A DNA stretch of 64,000 nt. It comes from Pseudomonas fluorescens. GTDB taxonomy: Bacteria; Pseudomonadota; Gammaproteobacteria; Pseudomonadales; Pseudomonadaceae. A program made the translations under genes and the position numbers. The notes beneath the pieces were generated by a model. That model saw only the letters and a list, made by a program, of their open reading frames with translations. It ran no database searches and had not been told where the DNA came from. The DNA lies in NCBI RefSeq assembly GCF_902498065.1, contig NZ_CABVIR010000001.1, forward strand, positions 1,612,001-1,676,000, in the 5' to 3' direction. Below are positions 11,901 through 21,320 of this stretch, in pieces. Numbering within the stretch: position 1 is the first letter of the stretch; every line of letters starts with the position of its first letter.

Positions 11901-13010
11901 TCAGTCCATCAGGCCCCATTCGCCGGGCGGAGCATGGGGGCCGGGTGACGCGTCGGCATGCAGCTTCAGCCGCAGGCGCAAGTTGTTCACCGAGTCCGCA
12001 TGTTTCAACGCCTCTTCTTCGTCGATCGCGCCTTCGATCACCAATGCATACAGCGCGCAATCGAACGTCTGCATGCCCTGCTCCGTCGACTTTTCCATGA
12101 TCCCTTTGAGCTCGTCGAATTCATTGCGCCGTATCAGGTCGCCAATGGTCGGCGTGCCCAGCATCACCTCTACCGCCGCCCTGCGTTGTCCGTCACGGGT
12201 GCGCACCAGACGTTGGGAAACGAACGCTTTAAGATGGTTGCCCAGGTCATGCAGCAGTTGTGTCCGCCGTTCTTCCGGGAACAAATTGATAATGCGATCC
12301 AGCGCCTGATGGGCGTTATGAGCATGCAAGGTGGAAATCACCAAATGCCCGGTGTCGGCAAACGCCAGCGCGTGTTCCATGGTCTCGCGATCGCGGATCT
12401 CACCAATCAGCACCACGTCGGGCGCCTGGCGCAAGGTGTTTTTCAACGCGGCATGAAAACTGCGGGTATCGACGCCGACCTCGCGCTGATTGATGATCGA
12501 TTTTTTGTGCCGGTGGATGTACTCGATCGGGTCTTCGATGGTGACAATATGGCCGCTGCTATGGCGGTTGCGGTAATCGATCAACGCCGCCAGTGAGGTA
12601 GACTTGCCCGAGTCGGTGGCGCCGACGAACAGCATCAGCCCTTGTTTGAGCATCACCGTTTCCAGCAGCACGGGGGGCAACTTGAGGTCTTCGAAGCGCG
12701 GAATGTCGAGTTTGATGTTGCGCACCACAATCGACACATCGTTGCGTTGCTTGAAAATATTGACCCGAAAACGCCCGACACCCGCCAAAGAGATCGCCAG
12801 GTTCATCTCCAGCTCCCGATCGAACTCCAGTCGCTGTTCGGCGTCCATGATGGACGCGGCCATGGCGGCAATTGCCCCCGGTTTGAACGGCTGGTCAGTC
12901 AAGGGTTTGAGCACACCGTCAATCCGTGCGCAGGGTGGCGCGCCGGTGGACAGGTACAGATCGGACCCTTCCTGGCTGGACAGGGTATTCAACAGCGCAT
13001 CGATTTCCAT
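11901..13010 (-). CDS. PilT/PilU-family twitching-motility ATPase
   Basis: This 369-residue hexameric type IV pilus retraction-type ATPase has an N-terminal PAS-like domain (residues 1-100), then Walker A GATDSGKST, the Asp box TIEDPIEYI, Walker B VVLIGEIRD, and the His box with STLHAHNAHQALDRI. The P-loop has Asp where most PilT proteins have Gly (GATGSGKS), but it keeps the Gly-Lys-Ser. A start at 13010 is chosen because the upstream in-frame extension to 13067 lacks family similarity. Length and spacing (YRNRHSSGHIVTIEDP) suit PilU better than PilT. No other pilus gene is nearby, so it is an orphan copy. Confidence 0.85.
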   Translation of the reverse strand: MEIDALLNTLSSQEGSDLYLSTGAPPCARIDGVLKPLTDQPFKPGAIAAMAASIMDAEQRLEFDRELEMNLAISLAGVGRFRVNIFKQRNDVSIVVRNIKLDIPRFEDLKLPPVLLETVMLKQGLMLFVGATDSGKSTSLAALIDYRNRHSSGHIVTIEDPIEYIHRHKKSIINQREVGVDTRSFHAALKNTLRQAPDVVLIGEIRDRETMEHALAFADTGHLVISTLHAHNAHQALDRIINLFPEERRTQLLHDLGNHLKAFVSQRLVRTRDGQRRAAVEVMLGTPTIGDLIRRNEFDELKGIMEKSTEQGMQTFDCALYALVIEGAIDEEEALKHADSVNNLRLRLKLHADASPGPHAPPGEWGLMD

Positions 13011-13114
13011 GGCAAAAAGCACCCGCGAAGCATTCAATGAACAGAAATGACCCAAAAAACCGGTCATTCAGCGCCTACCCCCCTAGGATAGTAGACGCCG
13101 CTACACCGACCGAC

Positions 13115-15667
13115 ATGCAGGACACCGTGATGAACGCAGCACCCACCCGCAGCGATGCCCAGGCCTTGATTGCCAGACTGGACTGGTCGAGCACCCCGCT
13201 CGGCGCCGCCAGTGCCTGGCCGCAGAGCCTGCGCACAGCGGTGGACATCGTGATTCACTCACCGATGCCGATGCTGCTGCTCTGGGGGCCGGAACTCACA
13301 CAGATCTATAACGATGGCTTCGCATTACTGGCCGGCAGCAAGCATCCACACGCTTTCGGACAACCAACGCACCAGATCTGGCCAGAACTCAAAGACTTTA
13401 CCGACCCGATTTACAGCGCCGTCCTACAAGGCCAGGTGCGGACCTACAGCGAACAGCGCTTCACCCTGCAACGCGACGGGGATGATTCCGACTTCTGGCT
13501 GGATTTGACCTACAGTCCGATCCGCGATGAACGCGCCGAGGTCGCCGGGATTCTGGTCACGGCCATCGAAACCAACGAACGCCGACGCATCGCCCTTGAA
13601 CTGGAGCAGCGTTCGGCGGCCAGCCTGAAAGCTCAGCGCGAGACCGAGGAACGCCTGCAACTGGCGCTGGCCGCCACCGACGCTGTCGGCACCTGGGACT
13701 GGGACATCAGCGAAGACCGCTTCATCGCCGACGCGCATTTCGCCCAATTGCACGGCATCGACCCGCTACTCGCCAGTCAGTTGCCCATCAGTGCTTATCT
13801 CGAAGCGGTGCACCCGGAAGACCGATCGATGGTCACTCGCGGCATCAAGCAGTGCATTACCCACGGCAGCGAATACGCCGAGGAATATCGCCTGTTGCAA
13901 CCCGACGGCCAGTTGCACTGGGTGTTTGCCCGGGGCCGTTGCTACAAGGACCACCATGGCCGGCCGATCCGTTTCCTCGGCGCCGCGCTGGACCTGACCG
14001 AACGAAAACACATCGAACAAGCCTTGCGCCAGAGTCAGACCGAGCTGCAACTGATCATCAACGCCATGCCGATCCTGATCAGTTACGTCGACAGCGAAGA
14101 ACGCTTTCGCCTGAACAACGCGGCGTACCTCGACTGGTATGGCCTGACACCTCAGGAGCTTTACGGTCGGACCATTCATGAGGTGCTGGGGGAAGAAGCC
14201 TACGCCTTGCGCGCCGAATACATCGCCGATGCGCTGGCGGGCAAAACCTGCTGTTTCAGCATCAGCACGCCGCATCGTGACGGCGGCACCCGTCAGGCCT
14301 TGATGAATTATCTGCCGCGCCACGGGTCGGATGGTGCGGTGAACGGTTTCTACATCTTCGTGATCGACGAAACCGAGCGCAAACAGACCGAAGAAGCCTT
14401 GCGCAACCTCAACGAAACCCTTGAGGAACGCGTCGCCGCCCGTACCCAGCAATTGGCCGAAGCCAACCAGCGCTTGCAAAACGAAATGTTCGAACGCGAG
14501 CGTGCCGAAGACGCCTTGCGCCATGCGCAAAAAATGGAAGCGGTCGGCCAGCTCACCGGCGGTATCGCCCATGACTTCAACAACATGCTCACCGGGATCA
14601 TCGGCAGCCTTGACCTGATGCAGCGCTACATCGCCGATGGGCGTGCCGCCGAGATCGGCCGTTTCACCGAAGCGGCGGTGTCCTCAGCCCACCGCGCGGC
14701 CGCCCTGACTCATCGCCTGCTTGCCTTCTCCCGGCGCCAGTCGCTGGATCGCAAGCCGCTGAACGCCAACGAGCTGATTCATTCTCTGGAAGACTTGCTC
14801 AGCCGCACCAAGGGCGATCACATCGAACTGAAACTGCAATTGGCCGATGAAGCCTGGCCGGTCAGCACCGACGTCAGCCAACTGGAAAACGCTCTGCTCA
14901 ACCTCGTAATCAATGCGCGTGATGCCATGCCTGATGGCGGCGAGTTGCGCATCGAAACCGCCAATGTCTATCTGGACAGCAGTGACATCAACATTCTGGA
15001 ACCGGTCAAGGCCGGGGATTATCTGATGATCGCCGTCAGTGACAACGGCACCGGCATGACCCCCAAAGTGTTGGCCAAGGCGTTCGATCCATTCTTCACC
15101 ACCAAACCAATCGGTCAGGGCACGGGGCTGGGTTTGTCGATGATCTACGGTTTTGCCCAGCAGTCGGGCGGCCACGTGAGCTTGTTCAGCCTGCCCGGCC
15201 AGGGCACCAGCGTGCGTTTGTTCTTGCCGCGGTTGCAGGGAGTGGACCAGGAAGATGTGCGATCACCGGTCATCGGCGAGGCGCCCTCCGCGATAGCCGG
15301 GGAAACCGTGGTGTTGGTGGAAGATGATCCGGCAGTGCGCATGCTGGTGTTTGATCTGCTCAAGGAGCTGGGATATCGCGCCCACGAGGCCGAGGATGCG
15401 AAGACCGCCCTGCCCCTGCTCGAATCCGGTCTGCGGATCGATCTGCTGGTGACCGATGTCGGGCTGCCGGGCATGAACGGTCGGCAACTGGCAGAAATCG
15501 CCCGGCAGCACCGTCCCGAGCTCAAAGTGCTGTTCATGACCGGTTACGCGGAAATGGCCACCGAGCGCCAGGGCTTTCTCGAGGAAGGCATGGACATGGT
15601 GGCCAAACCGTTTTCGGTTGACCTGCTGGCCAACAAGATTCGCACGATGATCGGCCAACCCGAGTGA
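13115..15667 (+). CDS. PAS-containing hybrid sensor histidine kinase
   Basis: This is a soluble-looking hybrid kinase of 850 residues (845 if ATG 13130 is used). Three PAS/PAC-type sensory segments occupy about residues 15-165, 175-310 and 320-430. A coiled linker follows, then the HisKA box [11 protein letters not shown] with phosphoacceptor His at about residue 486. HATPase motifs are [10 protein letters not shown] (N box), DNGTGM and [14 protein letters not shown]-terminal receiver ([23 protein letters not shown] with the acceptor Asp, [11 protein letters not shown]) begins at about residue 728. No transmembrane helix was seen, so sensing is probably cytosolic. It is divergent from the PilU-like gene; partner and signal are unknown. 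Confidence 0.9.
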   Translation: MQDTVMNAAPTRSDAQALIARLDWSSTPLGAASAWPQSLRTAVDIVIHSPMPMLLLWGPELTQIYNDGFALLAGSKHPHAFGQPTHQIWPELKDFTDPIYSAVLQGQVRTYSEQRFTLQRDGDDSDFWLDLTYSPIRDERAEVAGILVTAIETNERRRIALELEQRSAASLKAQRETEERLQLALAATDAVGTWDWDISEDRFIADAHFAQLHGIDPLLASQLPISAYLEAVHPEDRSMVTRGIKQCITHGSEYAEEYRLLQPDGQLHWVFARGRCYKDHHGRPIRFLGAALDLTERKHIEQALRQSQTELQLIINAMPILISYVDSEERFRLNNAAYLDWYGLTPQELYGRTIHEVLGEEAYALRAEYIADALAGKTCCFSISTPHRDGGTRQALMNYLPRHGSDGAVNGFYIFVIDETERKQTEEALRNLNETLEERVAARTQQLAEANQRLQNEMFERERAEDALRHAQKMEAVGQLTGGIAHDFNNMLTGIIGSLDLMQRYIADGRAAEIGRFTEAAVSSAHRAAALTHRLLAFSRRQSLDRKPLNANELIHSLEDLLSRTKGDHIELKLQLADEAWPVSTDVSQLENALLNLVINARDAMPDGGELRIETANVYLDSSDINILEPVKAGDYLMIAVSDNGTGMTPKVLAKAFDPFFTTKPIGQGTGLGLSMIYGFAQQSGGHVSLFSLPGQGTSVRLFLPRLQGVDQEDVRSPVIGEAPSAIAGETVVLVEDDPAVRMLVFDLLKELGYRAHEAEDAKTALPLLESGLRIDLLVTDVGLPGMNGRQLAEIARQHRPELKVLFMTGYAEMATERQGFLEEGMDMVAKPFSVDLLANKIRTMIGQPE

Positions 15668-15731
15668 GTTAAGGCATAATCGCGCGCCCCGCTGGCCCCC
15701 ACATAGCCACCACCGTTGCAAGGTACTGCCA

Positions 15732-16007
15732 ATGAAAGCTCAAGCCCGCCATATTCTGGTGAAAACCTCGGAAGAAGCCGAGCAACTCAAACAACGCATC
15801 GCCAAGGGCGAAGCCTTCGATGTGCTGGCCAAGAAATATTCCACCTGCCCGTCCGGCAAGCGCGGCGGTGATCTCGGTGAAGTCCGGCCCGGGCAGATGG
15901 TCGGCGTGATTGATGCGGTGATTTTCAAAAAGCCGTTGCGGGTGGTGCATGGGCCGATCAAGAGCAAGTTCGGGTATCACTTGGTGCAGGTGTTTTATCG
16001 CGATTGA
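15732..16007 (+). CDS. ppiC: Small cytosolic parvulin peptidyl-prolyl isomerase
   Basis: This 91-residue single-domain parvulin has no signal peptide: it starts directly with KAQARHILVKT, the first strand of the PPIase domain. Active-site features include His in ARHILV, Cys in YSTCPSGKRGGDLG, and the C-terminal GPIKSKFGYHLV with the conserved His. It speeds cis-trans isomerisation of Xaa-Pro bonds in folding proteins. AAGG lies 9 bp before the ATG. It is followed by a REPIN. Confidence 0.93.
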   Translation: MKAQARHILVKTSEEAEQLKQRIAKGEAFDVLAKKYSTCPSGKRGGDLGEVRPGQMVGVIDAVIFKKPLRVVHGPIKSKFGYHLVQVFYRD

Positions 16008-16028
16008 TGGGTTGGCTTGAGGGCCTCA

Positions 16029-16114
16029 TCGCTGGCAAGCCAGCTCCCACAGGATTTGCGTTGACCACGCATTTGCGTACGACACAACCCTTGTGGGAGC
16101 TGGCTTGCCAGCGA
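16029..16114. repeat. REPIN, CTGGCAAGCCAG stem type
   Basis: An inverted REP pair (16029-16051 and 16092-16114) has the internal palindrome CTGGCAAGCCAG and shared GCTCCCACA tails. It lies between the convergent parvulin and kdgK genes and probably blocks read-through. Confidence 0.9.
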
Positions 16115-16145
16115 TCCGGTGGCGCAGCCAGCGGCCATTCAACCC

Positions 16146-17078
16146 TTATCGGGGAATCAACGCCCCCGGCACCTGAATCACCCGACTCGCCAACCGATGC
16201 CCGGCCTGCGCCGCCTCGACCGGGCTGCCGCCCTTGAGCCGACTGGCCAGGTACGCCGCACTGAACGAATCCCCCGCCGCCGTGGTGTCCACCACCCGCT
16301 CGACGCGCTGCGCCGGCACCTCGAACGACTCACCCTCACAGCGAATCAGGCAGGCTTCGGCGCCGCGCTTGAGCACCACTTCCGGCGTGCCCACTTGCTC
16401 GTAAGCGGCGAACACTGCATCGCAATCGGAAAAATGGAACAGCGCCTGTTCGTCATCGACAGTCAGCAACGCCAGGTCGATATACGGCAACACGCTGCGA
16501 TACGCCGCCCGAGCCTCCTCGATCGACGCCCACAGACGTGGCCGGTAGTTGTTATCAAACACAATCCGCGCATCGCGCTGCCGCGCTTCGATCAGGGTTT
16601 CCAGCAACTTCTCCCGACCTTGCACGCCGAGCACCGCCAGGGTGATGCCGCTGAAGTACAGCACGTCGTAATCCGGCAGCGCCGCGAGAATCGGCGCGGC
16701 GGATGGCGTGGTAAAGCAATCGCGAACGGCGGCCTCGTTGCGCCAATAGAGAAAACGCCGTTCACCGGCGGCGTCGGTCTGGATGCAGTACAAACCGGGC
16801 AAGCGACCGGGTAAACGCTGGACCCTGTCCAGGCCAATGTTTTCGGCGGCCCAGCTTTGGCACATGGCATCGCTGAAACTGTCATCGCCCAGTGCGGTGA
16901 CGTAATCCACCGAACCGGCCGTGCCCAGCTCCCGAGACAGGTAGACCGCCGTGTTCAAGGTGTCGCCGCCGAAGCTCTGTTGCAGACTGCCGTCGGCGCG
17001 GTGTTGCAACTCGATCATGCATTCGCCGATCAGGGCGATGCGCGGGATGTTGGGGCCGAGGGTGTTGATGGTGTTCAT
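16146..17078 (-). CDS. kdgK: 2-keto-3-deoxygluconate kinase (PfkB family)
   Basis: This 310-residue ribokinase/PfkB-fold sugar kinase has the N-terminal PfkB signature region (GDTLNTAVYLSRELG) and the C-terminal ATP/anion-hole motif DTTAAGDSFSAAYL, whose Asp is the catalytic base. The start IALIGECMIEL is typical of KdgK. Phosphorylation of 2-keto-3-deoxygluconate gives KDPG for the Entner-Doudoroff aldolase. It is the last gene of a minus-strand catabolic cluster. The enzyme encoded upstream is predicted to make 2-keto-3-deoxygluconate, which supports the assignment. A fructokinase-like specificity cannot be fully excluded. Confidence 0.85.
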   Translation of the reverse strand: MNTINTLGPNIPRIALIGECMIELQHRADGSLQQSFGGDTLNTAVYLSRELGTAGSVDYVTALGDDSFSDAMCQSWAAENIGLDRVQRLPGRLPGLYCIQTDAAGERRFLYWRNEAAVRDCFTTPSAAPILAALPDYDVLYFSGITLAVLGVQGREKLLETLIEARQRDARIVFDNNYRPRLWASIEEARAAYRSVLPYIDLALLTVDDEQALFHFSDCDAVFAAYEQVGTPEVVLKRGAEACLIRCEGESFEVPAQRVERVVDTTAAGDSFSAAYLASRLKGGSPVEAAQAGHRLASRVIQVPGALIPR

Positions 17079-17123
17079 TATTGTGGTGTCTCAGATCGTT
17101 CGATGGTGTCTGGGCGGGCCTCA

Positions 17124-17210
17124 TCGCGGGCAAGCCCGCTCCCACAGTTTTTGATGTGACTGCAATTTATGGCAACTCGCAACCCCCTGTGGGAGCGGGC
17201 TTGCCCGCGA
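17124..17210. repeat. REPIN, CGGGCAAGCCCG stem type
   Basis: An inverted REP pair (17124-17146 and 17188-17210) lies inside the catabolic cluster, in the gap between the dehydratase-like gene and kdgK. Because both genes are co-directional, it could tune relative expression of the last gene. Confidence 0.9.
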
Positions 17211-17230
17211 TAGCCGCACCTCGGTTTACC

Positions 17231-18448
17231 TTAGAAACAGGTTTCCATGGTTTCGATGACATTCAATTGCTCATCCACCAGACACCCCGTGCGCCACTTG
17301 TCGAACGTCAGGCACGGGTGCGAAGTCCCGAACGAAATAATGTCGCCCACCCGTAGTTCAACCCCCGGCGCCACGGTCATGAACGCATGCTGATCCATCA
17401 CCGCCGTCACCTTGCAGGCGCTGACATCGTCGCCCTTCGCCGGCACCACACCGGCCTTGTAACGCAGCAACGGCACCGGCAGACCGGCGTCATACGCCAC
17501 GTCGCGCTTGCCCAGAGCGATCACCGCAAAACCCGGCTCCGGCAACGATTGCACATGCGCCCAGACTTCCAGCGCCGGACGCAGGCCTTCGTGCAGGTCG
17601 CTGCGACGGTCAAGCACGCAACATTGCGCTTCTTTATAAATCCCATGGTCGTGAGCCACGTAACTGCCCGGGCGCAACACGCTGAGGAAACGGCCGCCAG
17701 CGTTCTGCGCTTCGAACGACTCGGCGATCAGGTCGTACCAGGCCGAGCCCGACGCCGTGATGATCGGCTTGCCAATGGCGAAGGCGCCGCTGTCCTGCAA
17801 CTGCACCGCCAAGCGCACCAGCGAAGCGGCGAACTCACGAATGCCAGTGACCGCATGATCACCATGGATCACGCCTTCGTAACCTTCGATGCCCGTCAGC
17901 GCCAATGCCGGTTGGGCGCTGATGGCTTTGGCCAGGGCGATCACTTCCTCTTCGGTCCGGCAACCGCAACGGCCACCCACCACGCCGTATTCGATCATCA
18001 CGTTCAGGCGCACACCGCACGAGGCGAAATACGCGCCGAGGTCAGCGACGTTGTCCGGATGATCGACCATGCAATGGAACTCGAAGGTCGGGTCCGCCAG
18101 CAGGTCGGCGATCAGCGCCATGTTCGGCGTACCGACCAATTGGTTGGCCATTAACACTCGACGCACGCCATGGGCGTATGCCGCGCGGGTTTGCGTGGCG
18201 CTGGCCAGGGTAATGCCCCAGGCACCGGCGTCCAGTTGGCGGCGAAACAATGCCGGAGTCATGCTGGTTTTGCCGTGAGGCGCGAGTTCGGCGCCGCTGT
18301 TGCTGACGAACGCCTGCATCCAGCGGATGTTGTGTTCCAGCGCCTCGCGATGCAGCACCAGCGCCGGCAGGCTGACGTCACGCACCAGGTGGGCACCGGT
18401 CTGGGCAAAGCCCTTTTCCACGGCAGCAGTATTTTGGGCAGAAGACAT
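17231..18448 (-). CDS. Fold-III PLP dehydratase/aldolase, probable D-glucosaminate dehydratase
   Basis: This 405-residue enzyme of the alanine racemase-like, D-serine dehydratase/D-threonine aldolase family carries a PLP lysine in the segment ELAPHGKTSMTP. The C-terminal half has the family's metal-binding layout (DDVSACKVTAVMDQHAFM, and ISFGTSHPCLTFDKW with the conserved His-x-Cys). ATG 18448 has GAGG upstream; the longer open frame to 18643 overlaps the regulator and is rejected. Pipelines usually call it an amino acid deaminase. It sits with KdgK, RidA and an amino-acid-type importer, and the P. fluorescens D-glucosaminate dehydratase is known as a Mn-stimulated PLP enzyme with side aldolase activity. 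D-glucosaminate to 2-keto-3-deoxygluconate plus ammonia is therefore the best inferred reaction. Confidence 0.75.
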   Translation of the reverse strand: MSSAQNTAAVEKGFAQTGAHLVRDVSLPALVLHREALEHNIRWMQAFVSNSGAELAPHGKTSMTPALFRRQLDAGAWGITLASATQTRAAYAHGVRRVLMANQLVGTPNMALIADLLADPTFEFHCMVDHPDNVADLGAYFASCGVRLNVMIEYGVVGGRCGCRTEEEVIALAKAISAQPALALTGIEGYEGVIHGDHAVTGIREFAASLVRLAVQLQDSGAFAIGKPIITASGSAWYDLIAESFEAQNAGGRFLSVLRPGSYVAHDHGIYKEAQCCVLDRRSDLHEGLRPALEVWAHVQSLPEPGFAVIALGKRDVAYDAGLPVPLLRYKAGVVPAKGDDVSACKVTAVMDQHAFMTVAPGVELRVGDIISFGTSHPCLTFDKWRTGCLVDEQLNVIETMETCF

Positions 18449-18466
18449 GGTCGAACTCCTCACATT

Positions 18467-18480
18467 TTCGCGGCCGCGAA
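18467..18480. promoter_or_regulatory. Perfect palindrome before the dehydratase gene
   Basis: TTCGCGGCCGCGAA, a perfect 14-bp palindrome, lies in the short gap between the regulator stop (18490) and the dehydratase start (18448), close to the ribosome binding site. It could be an internal operator or a small RNA hairpin. It does not match the TTCCG/CGGAA dyad found at the cluster promoter. Confidence 0.35.
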
Positions 18481-18489
18481 TAGCCGCTG

Positions 18490-19269
18490 TTATTCGTTGA
18501 TGCGACGGGCCAGGCGGTTGGCGTTGTCGATCAACACCCGGCGATAGTCGTTGTAATGCGTCTTGGCATCGGCCCGCGGGGCAACGATGCACAGGGTCGC
18601 AATGGCCACGCCGTTCGGGTCTTTGACCGGGGCGGCGAAGCAATGGGTAAAGGTGTCGGCGACGCTATCAAAGGAGAAAAACCCGTCGATGCCGGCCTGA
18701 CGGATTTCACCGAGAAACTGTTCCAGCGGCAGGCGTTCGCCGTTGGGCAGGATGAAGTCGTCGTGATCGATCAGGTCGATGATTTCCTGGTCGCTCAGAT
18801 GCGCCAGCAACAGGCGCCCGGACGCGGTCCAGGGGATCGGCGCGTTCTCGCCGATGTCCGAGGAAATGCGGAAATGCCGCTCGCCCTCTTTCATCAATGC
18901 CACGGTGTATTTACGCCCGTTGAGCAGGCACATCTGCGCGGTTTCGTGGGTCTGGCTGACGATTTCCTGCAGAGCGTGATCAGCCTCGCGGGTCAGGTCG
19001 AAATGACGCAAATGCGCCTGCCCGAGGAAGTAGAGCTGACGGCCGAGGTAGACGTGACCGTCCTTGCCCACGGGCTCGAGGATCCGTCGTTCCAGCAGTG
19101 AAGCCACCAGTTCGTAGACCGTGGATTTCGGGCTGCCGATGCCACTGGCGATTTCATTTGGACGCAAGGGCTGGCCGATTTCCTTGAGGAAATCGAGGAT
19201 ATCGAACGCCCGGTCCAGACCGCGTGCCCGGCGCTTGATGGTGTCTTCGGTCATTTCAGTGGTTCCCAT
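18490..19269 (-). CDS. IclR-family regulator of the glucosaminate cluster
   Basis: This 259-residue regulator (254 if it starts at the ATG at 19254) has an N-terminal winged helix-turn-helix at about residues 15-75 (IASGIGSPKSTVYELVASLL). The C-terminal GAF-like effector domain carries the family pattern GRLLLAHLSDQE and DPNGVAIATLCIVAPRA. IclR proteins usually repress catabolic operons and are released by a pathway intermediate. Here the likely ligand is 2-keto-3-deoxygluconate or glucosaminate (inference). A fitting TTCCG/CGGAA operator overlaps the promoter of the transporter genes at 22910-22925. Confidence 0.88.
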   Translation of the reverse strand: MGTTEMTEDTIKRRARGLDRAFDILDFLKEIGQPLRPNEIASGIGSPKSTVYELVASLLERRILEPVGKDGHVYLGRQLYFLGQAHLRHFDLTREADHALQEIVSQTHETAQMCLLNGRKYTVALMKEGERHFRISSDIGENAPIPWTASGRLLLAHLSDQEIIDLIDHDDFILPNGERLPLEQFLGEIRQAGIDGFFSFDSVADTFTHCFAAPVKDPNGVAIATLCIVAPRADAKTHYNDYRRVLIDNANRLARRINE

Positions 19270-19319
19270 TAAAGTGCCGGGAGTTTAACCAGAGTGCGGT
19301 GGCGACTGTTAGGCCGCCA

Positions 19320-19409
19320 TCGCTGGCAGGCCAGCTCCCACAGGGATGGAGAGTGTGTCTGCAATCTGTGGCAGCCCATAGAATCCTGTGGGAGCTGGCC
19401 TGCCAGCGA
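19320..19409. repeat. REPIN, CTGGCAGGCCAG stem type
   Basis: An inverted REP pair (19320-19342 and 19387-19409) lies between the RidA gene and the regulator. The stem top carries GGCAGGCC where the copy at 16029 has GGCAAGCC, a loop change that leaves pairing intact. Confidence 0.9.
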
Positions 19410-19424
19410 TGGGCACGACTCGGT

Positions 19425-19814
19425 TCAGGCCTTTTTCTTGTACGCGACGCAGTCGATCTCGACCTTGCAGTCGACCATCATGTTCGCCTGCACACAGGCC
19501 CGGGCCGGCGCGTGTTCAGATTTGAAGTACTCGGAGAACACCTTGTTGAAACTGGTGAAATCCCGCGGATCCTCCAGCCACACCCCGGCACGCACCACAT
19601 CTTCCAGGCCATAACCAGCCTCTTCGAGAATTGCGATCAGGTTCTTCATGGTCTGGTGGGTCTGCTCGACAATGCCGCCCACAATGATCTCGCCATCCAC
19701 CGCAGGCACCTGGCCGGAAACATGCAGCCAGCCATCGGCTTCAACGGCGCGAGCGAATGGACGAGGCTGGCCGCCAGCGGCGGTGCTGCCGGTGCCGTAA
19801 CGAGTAATGCTCAT
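19425..19814 (-). CDS. RidA-family enamine/imine deaminase
   Basis: This 129-residue YjgF/YER057c/UK114 protein starts at 19814 (MSITRYG); the frame upstream has no family similarity and overlaps the ATPase gene end. Conserved parts are HVSGQVP, QTHQTMKNL and the C-terminal RACVQANMMVDCKVEIDCVAY, where Arg is the key active-site residue. RidA proteins hydrolyse 2-aminoacrylate-type enamines and imines released by PLP enzymes. Its place between the importer and a PLP dehydratase suggests that it clears the enamine/imine formed when D-glucosaminate is dehydrated. This role is inferred from context. Confidence 0.88.
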   Translation of the reverse strand: MSITRYGTGSTAAGGQPRPFARAVEADGWLHVSGQVPAVDGEIIVGGIVEQTHQTMKNLIAILEEAGYGLEDVVRAGVWLEDPRDFTSFNKVFSEYFKSEHAPARACVQANMMVDCKVEIDCVAYKKKA

Positions 19815-19845
19815 GAGTGTTTCTCCTGATTGAAAGGTGGACGTT

Positions 19846-20652
19846 TTAAAACCGCGTGTTCTTGAGAAATTCCGCAAGGCGCGGCGATTGCGGGCGTTCG
19901 AACAGCTCCTTGGGAGGCCCCTGCTCTTCGATCCGCCCCTGATTCATGAAAACGATCTTGTCCGAGACCTCGAACGCAAAACGCATCTCGTGGGTCACCA
20001 GCAACATGGTCATGCCTTCATCCGCCAGGCCCTTGATCACGTTCAACACTTCGCCCACCAGTTCCGGGTCGAGGGCCGATGTCACTTCGTCGAACAGCAT
20101 CAGGCTCGGGTTCATCGCAATCGCCCGGGCAATCGCTACGCGCTGCTGCTGACCGCCGGACAACTGACCGGGATAGTGATCGCGGCGCTCCAGCAAACCG
20201 ACGCGCTCGAGCCATTTTTCGGCGAGGGCGACGGCTTCGTCCTTGTGCAGCTTTTTCACCTTGAGCAAACCGAGGGTGACGTTCTGCAACGCGGTCAGGT
20301 GCGGGAACAGGTTGAACTGCTGGAACGCCATGCCGGTCATGGCGCGATGACGAGCGATGACTTTTTCCGGGTGGCGGACACGCTTGCCGTTGACCTCGTC
20401 ATAGCCGATGGATTCGCCATCAAGCACGATCTGGCCGCCCTGGAATTCTTCGAGCATGTTTACGCAACGCAACAGCGTGGTTTTGCCCGAACCGCTCGAA
20501 CCGATCAGCGTGACCACATTGCCGCGCTGCAGGGTCAGGTCGACGCCCTTGAGCACTTCGAGCTTGCCGTACTGTTTGTGCAGGCCGCGAATGTCCAGCA
20601 GGGCCTGAGCGTTTTGAGCATCTTTTACGTTAGAGAGCGAAGGTTGAGTCAT
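19846..20652 (-). CDS. Polar amino-acid-type ABC transporter ATPase
   Basis: This 268-residue ATPase is of the GlnQ/HisP class. It has Walker [16 protein letters not shown] at about residue 53, a Q-loop in [10 protein letters not shown], the signature [15 protein letters not shown] and Walker [17 protein letters not shown], followed by the H-loop [10 protein letters not shown]. The longer N-terminus (about 17 extra residues) is unremarkable. Its start overlaps the upstream permease stop by 4 bp. It energises the two permeases encoded next to it, and the substrate in context is proposed to be D-glucosaminate. Confidence 0.92.
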   Translation of the reverse strand: MTQPSLSNVKDAQNAQALLDIRGLHKQYGKLEVLKGVDLTLQRGNVVTLIGSSGSGKTTLLRCVNMLEEFQGGQIVLDGESIGYDEVNGKRVRHPEKVIARHRAMTGMAFQQFNLFPHLTALQNVTLGLLKVKKLHKDEAVALAEKWLERVGLLERRDHYPGQLSGGQQQRVAIARAIAMNPSLMLFDEVTSALDPELVGEVLNVIKGLADEGMTMLLVTHEMRFAFEVSDKIVFMNQGRIEEQGPPKELFERPQSPRLAEFLKNTRF

Positions 20653-21311
20653 GGCAAGGCCACCCGCTTTTCAATGTGCCGGCCGAGTAATTCGATGGCG
20701 TAGTTGATGACGAAAAACAGAAATCCGGCGAACAGGTAAAACTCCAGCGTCATGAACGTCCGGGCGATGATCTGCTGGGTGCTGAGCAGCAACTCGGCGA
20801 CCCCGATCACCGACAGCAGCGTCGAGGCCTTGACGATCTCGGTCGAGGAATTGACCCACGTCGGCAAGATCTGCCGCAGCGCCTGAGGCAACAACACGTA
20901 ACCGAGCGATTGATAAAACGTCAGGCCAATCGCCTTGCTCGCCTCCATCTGACCGCTGGGCAAAGCTTGCAGAGCACCGCGCACAATCTCGGCGACGTGC
21001 GAGCCGCAAAACAGCGTCAGCCCCAAGGCACCGGCCTGGAACGCACTGATCTGCCAGCCCAGTGCCGGCGCCATGTAGAAGCACGCGAGCACCAATACAA
21101 ACACCGGCGTGCCGCGAATAATGTCCACATAAAAACGGAACGGCGCGCGCATCCAGAATTTGCCGTAGGTCAGCACCAGACCCGCGACGATACCGACCAT
21201 CGTGCCCAGCAAAATCGCCAGGGCCGAGACCTGCACACTGGTCAGGAAGCCTTGCCACAACACTTCACGGGCGACCCATAACTCATGCATCCAACTGGGT
21301 GATTCGTACAT
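20649..21311 (-). CDS. Polar amino-acid-type ABC permease 2
   Basis: This 220-residue permease of the HisM/GlnP class has about five transmembrane helices. The EAA loop is in [20 protein letters not shown] followed by [27 protein letters not shown] is the standard periplasm-proximal motif of the family. It overlaps the ATPase start by 4 bp and follows permease 1 by 9 bp, so the three are one transcription and translation unit. Confidence 0.92.
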   Translation of the reverse strand: MYESPSWMHELWVAREVLWQGFLTSVQVSALAILLGTMVGIVAGLVLTYGKFWMRAPFRFYVDIIRGTPVFVLVLACFYMAPALGWQISAFQAGALGLTLFCGSHVAEIVRGALQALPSGQMEASKAIGLTFYQSLGYVLLPQALRQILPTWVNSSTEIVKASTLLSVIGVAELLLSTQQIIARTFMTLEFYLFAGFLFFVINYAIELLGRHIEKRVALP

Positions 21312-21320
21312 GAGAGCCTC

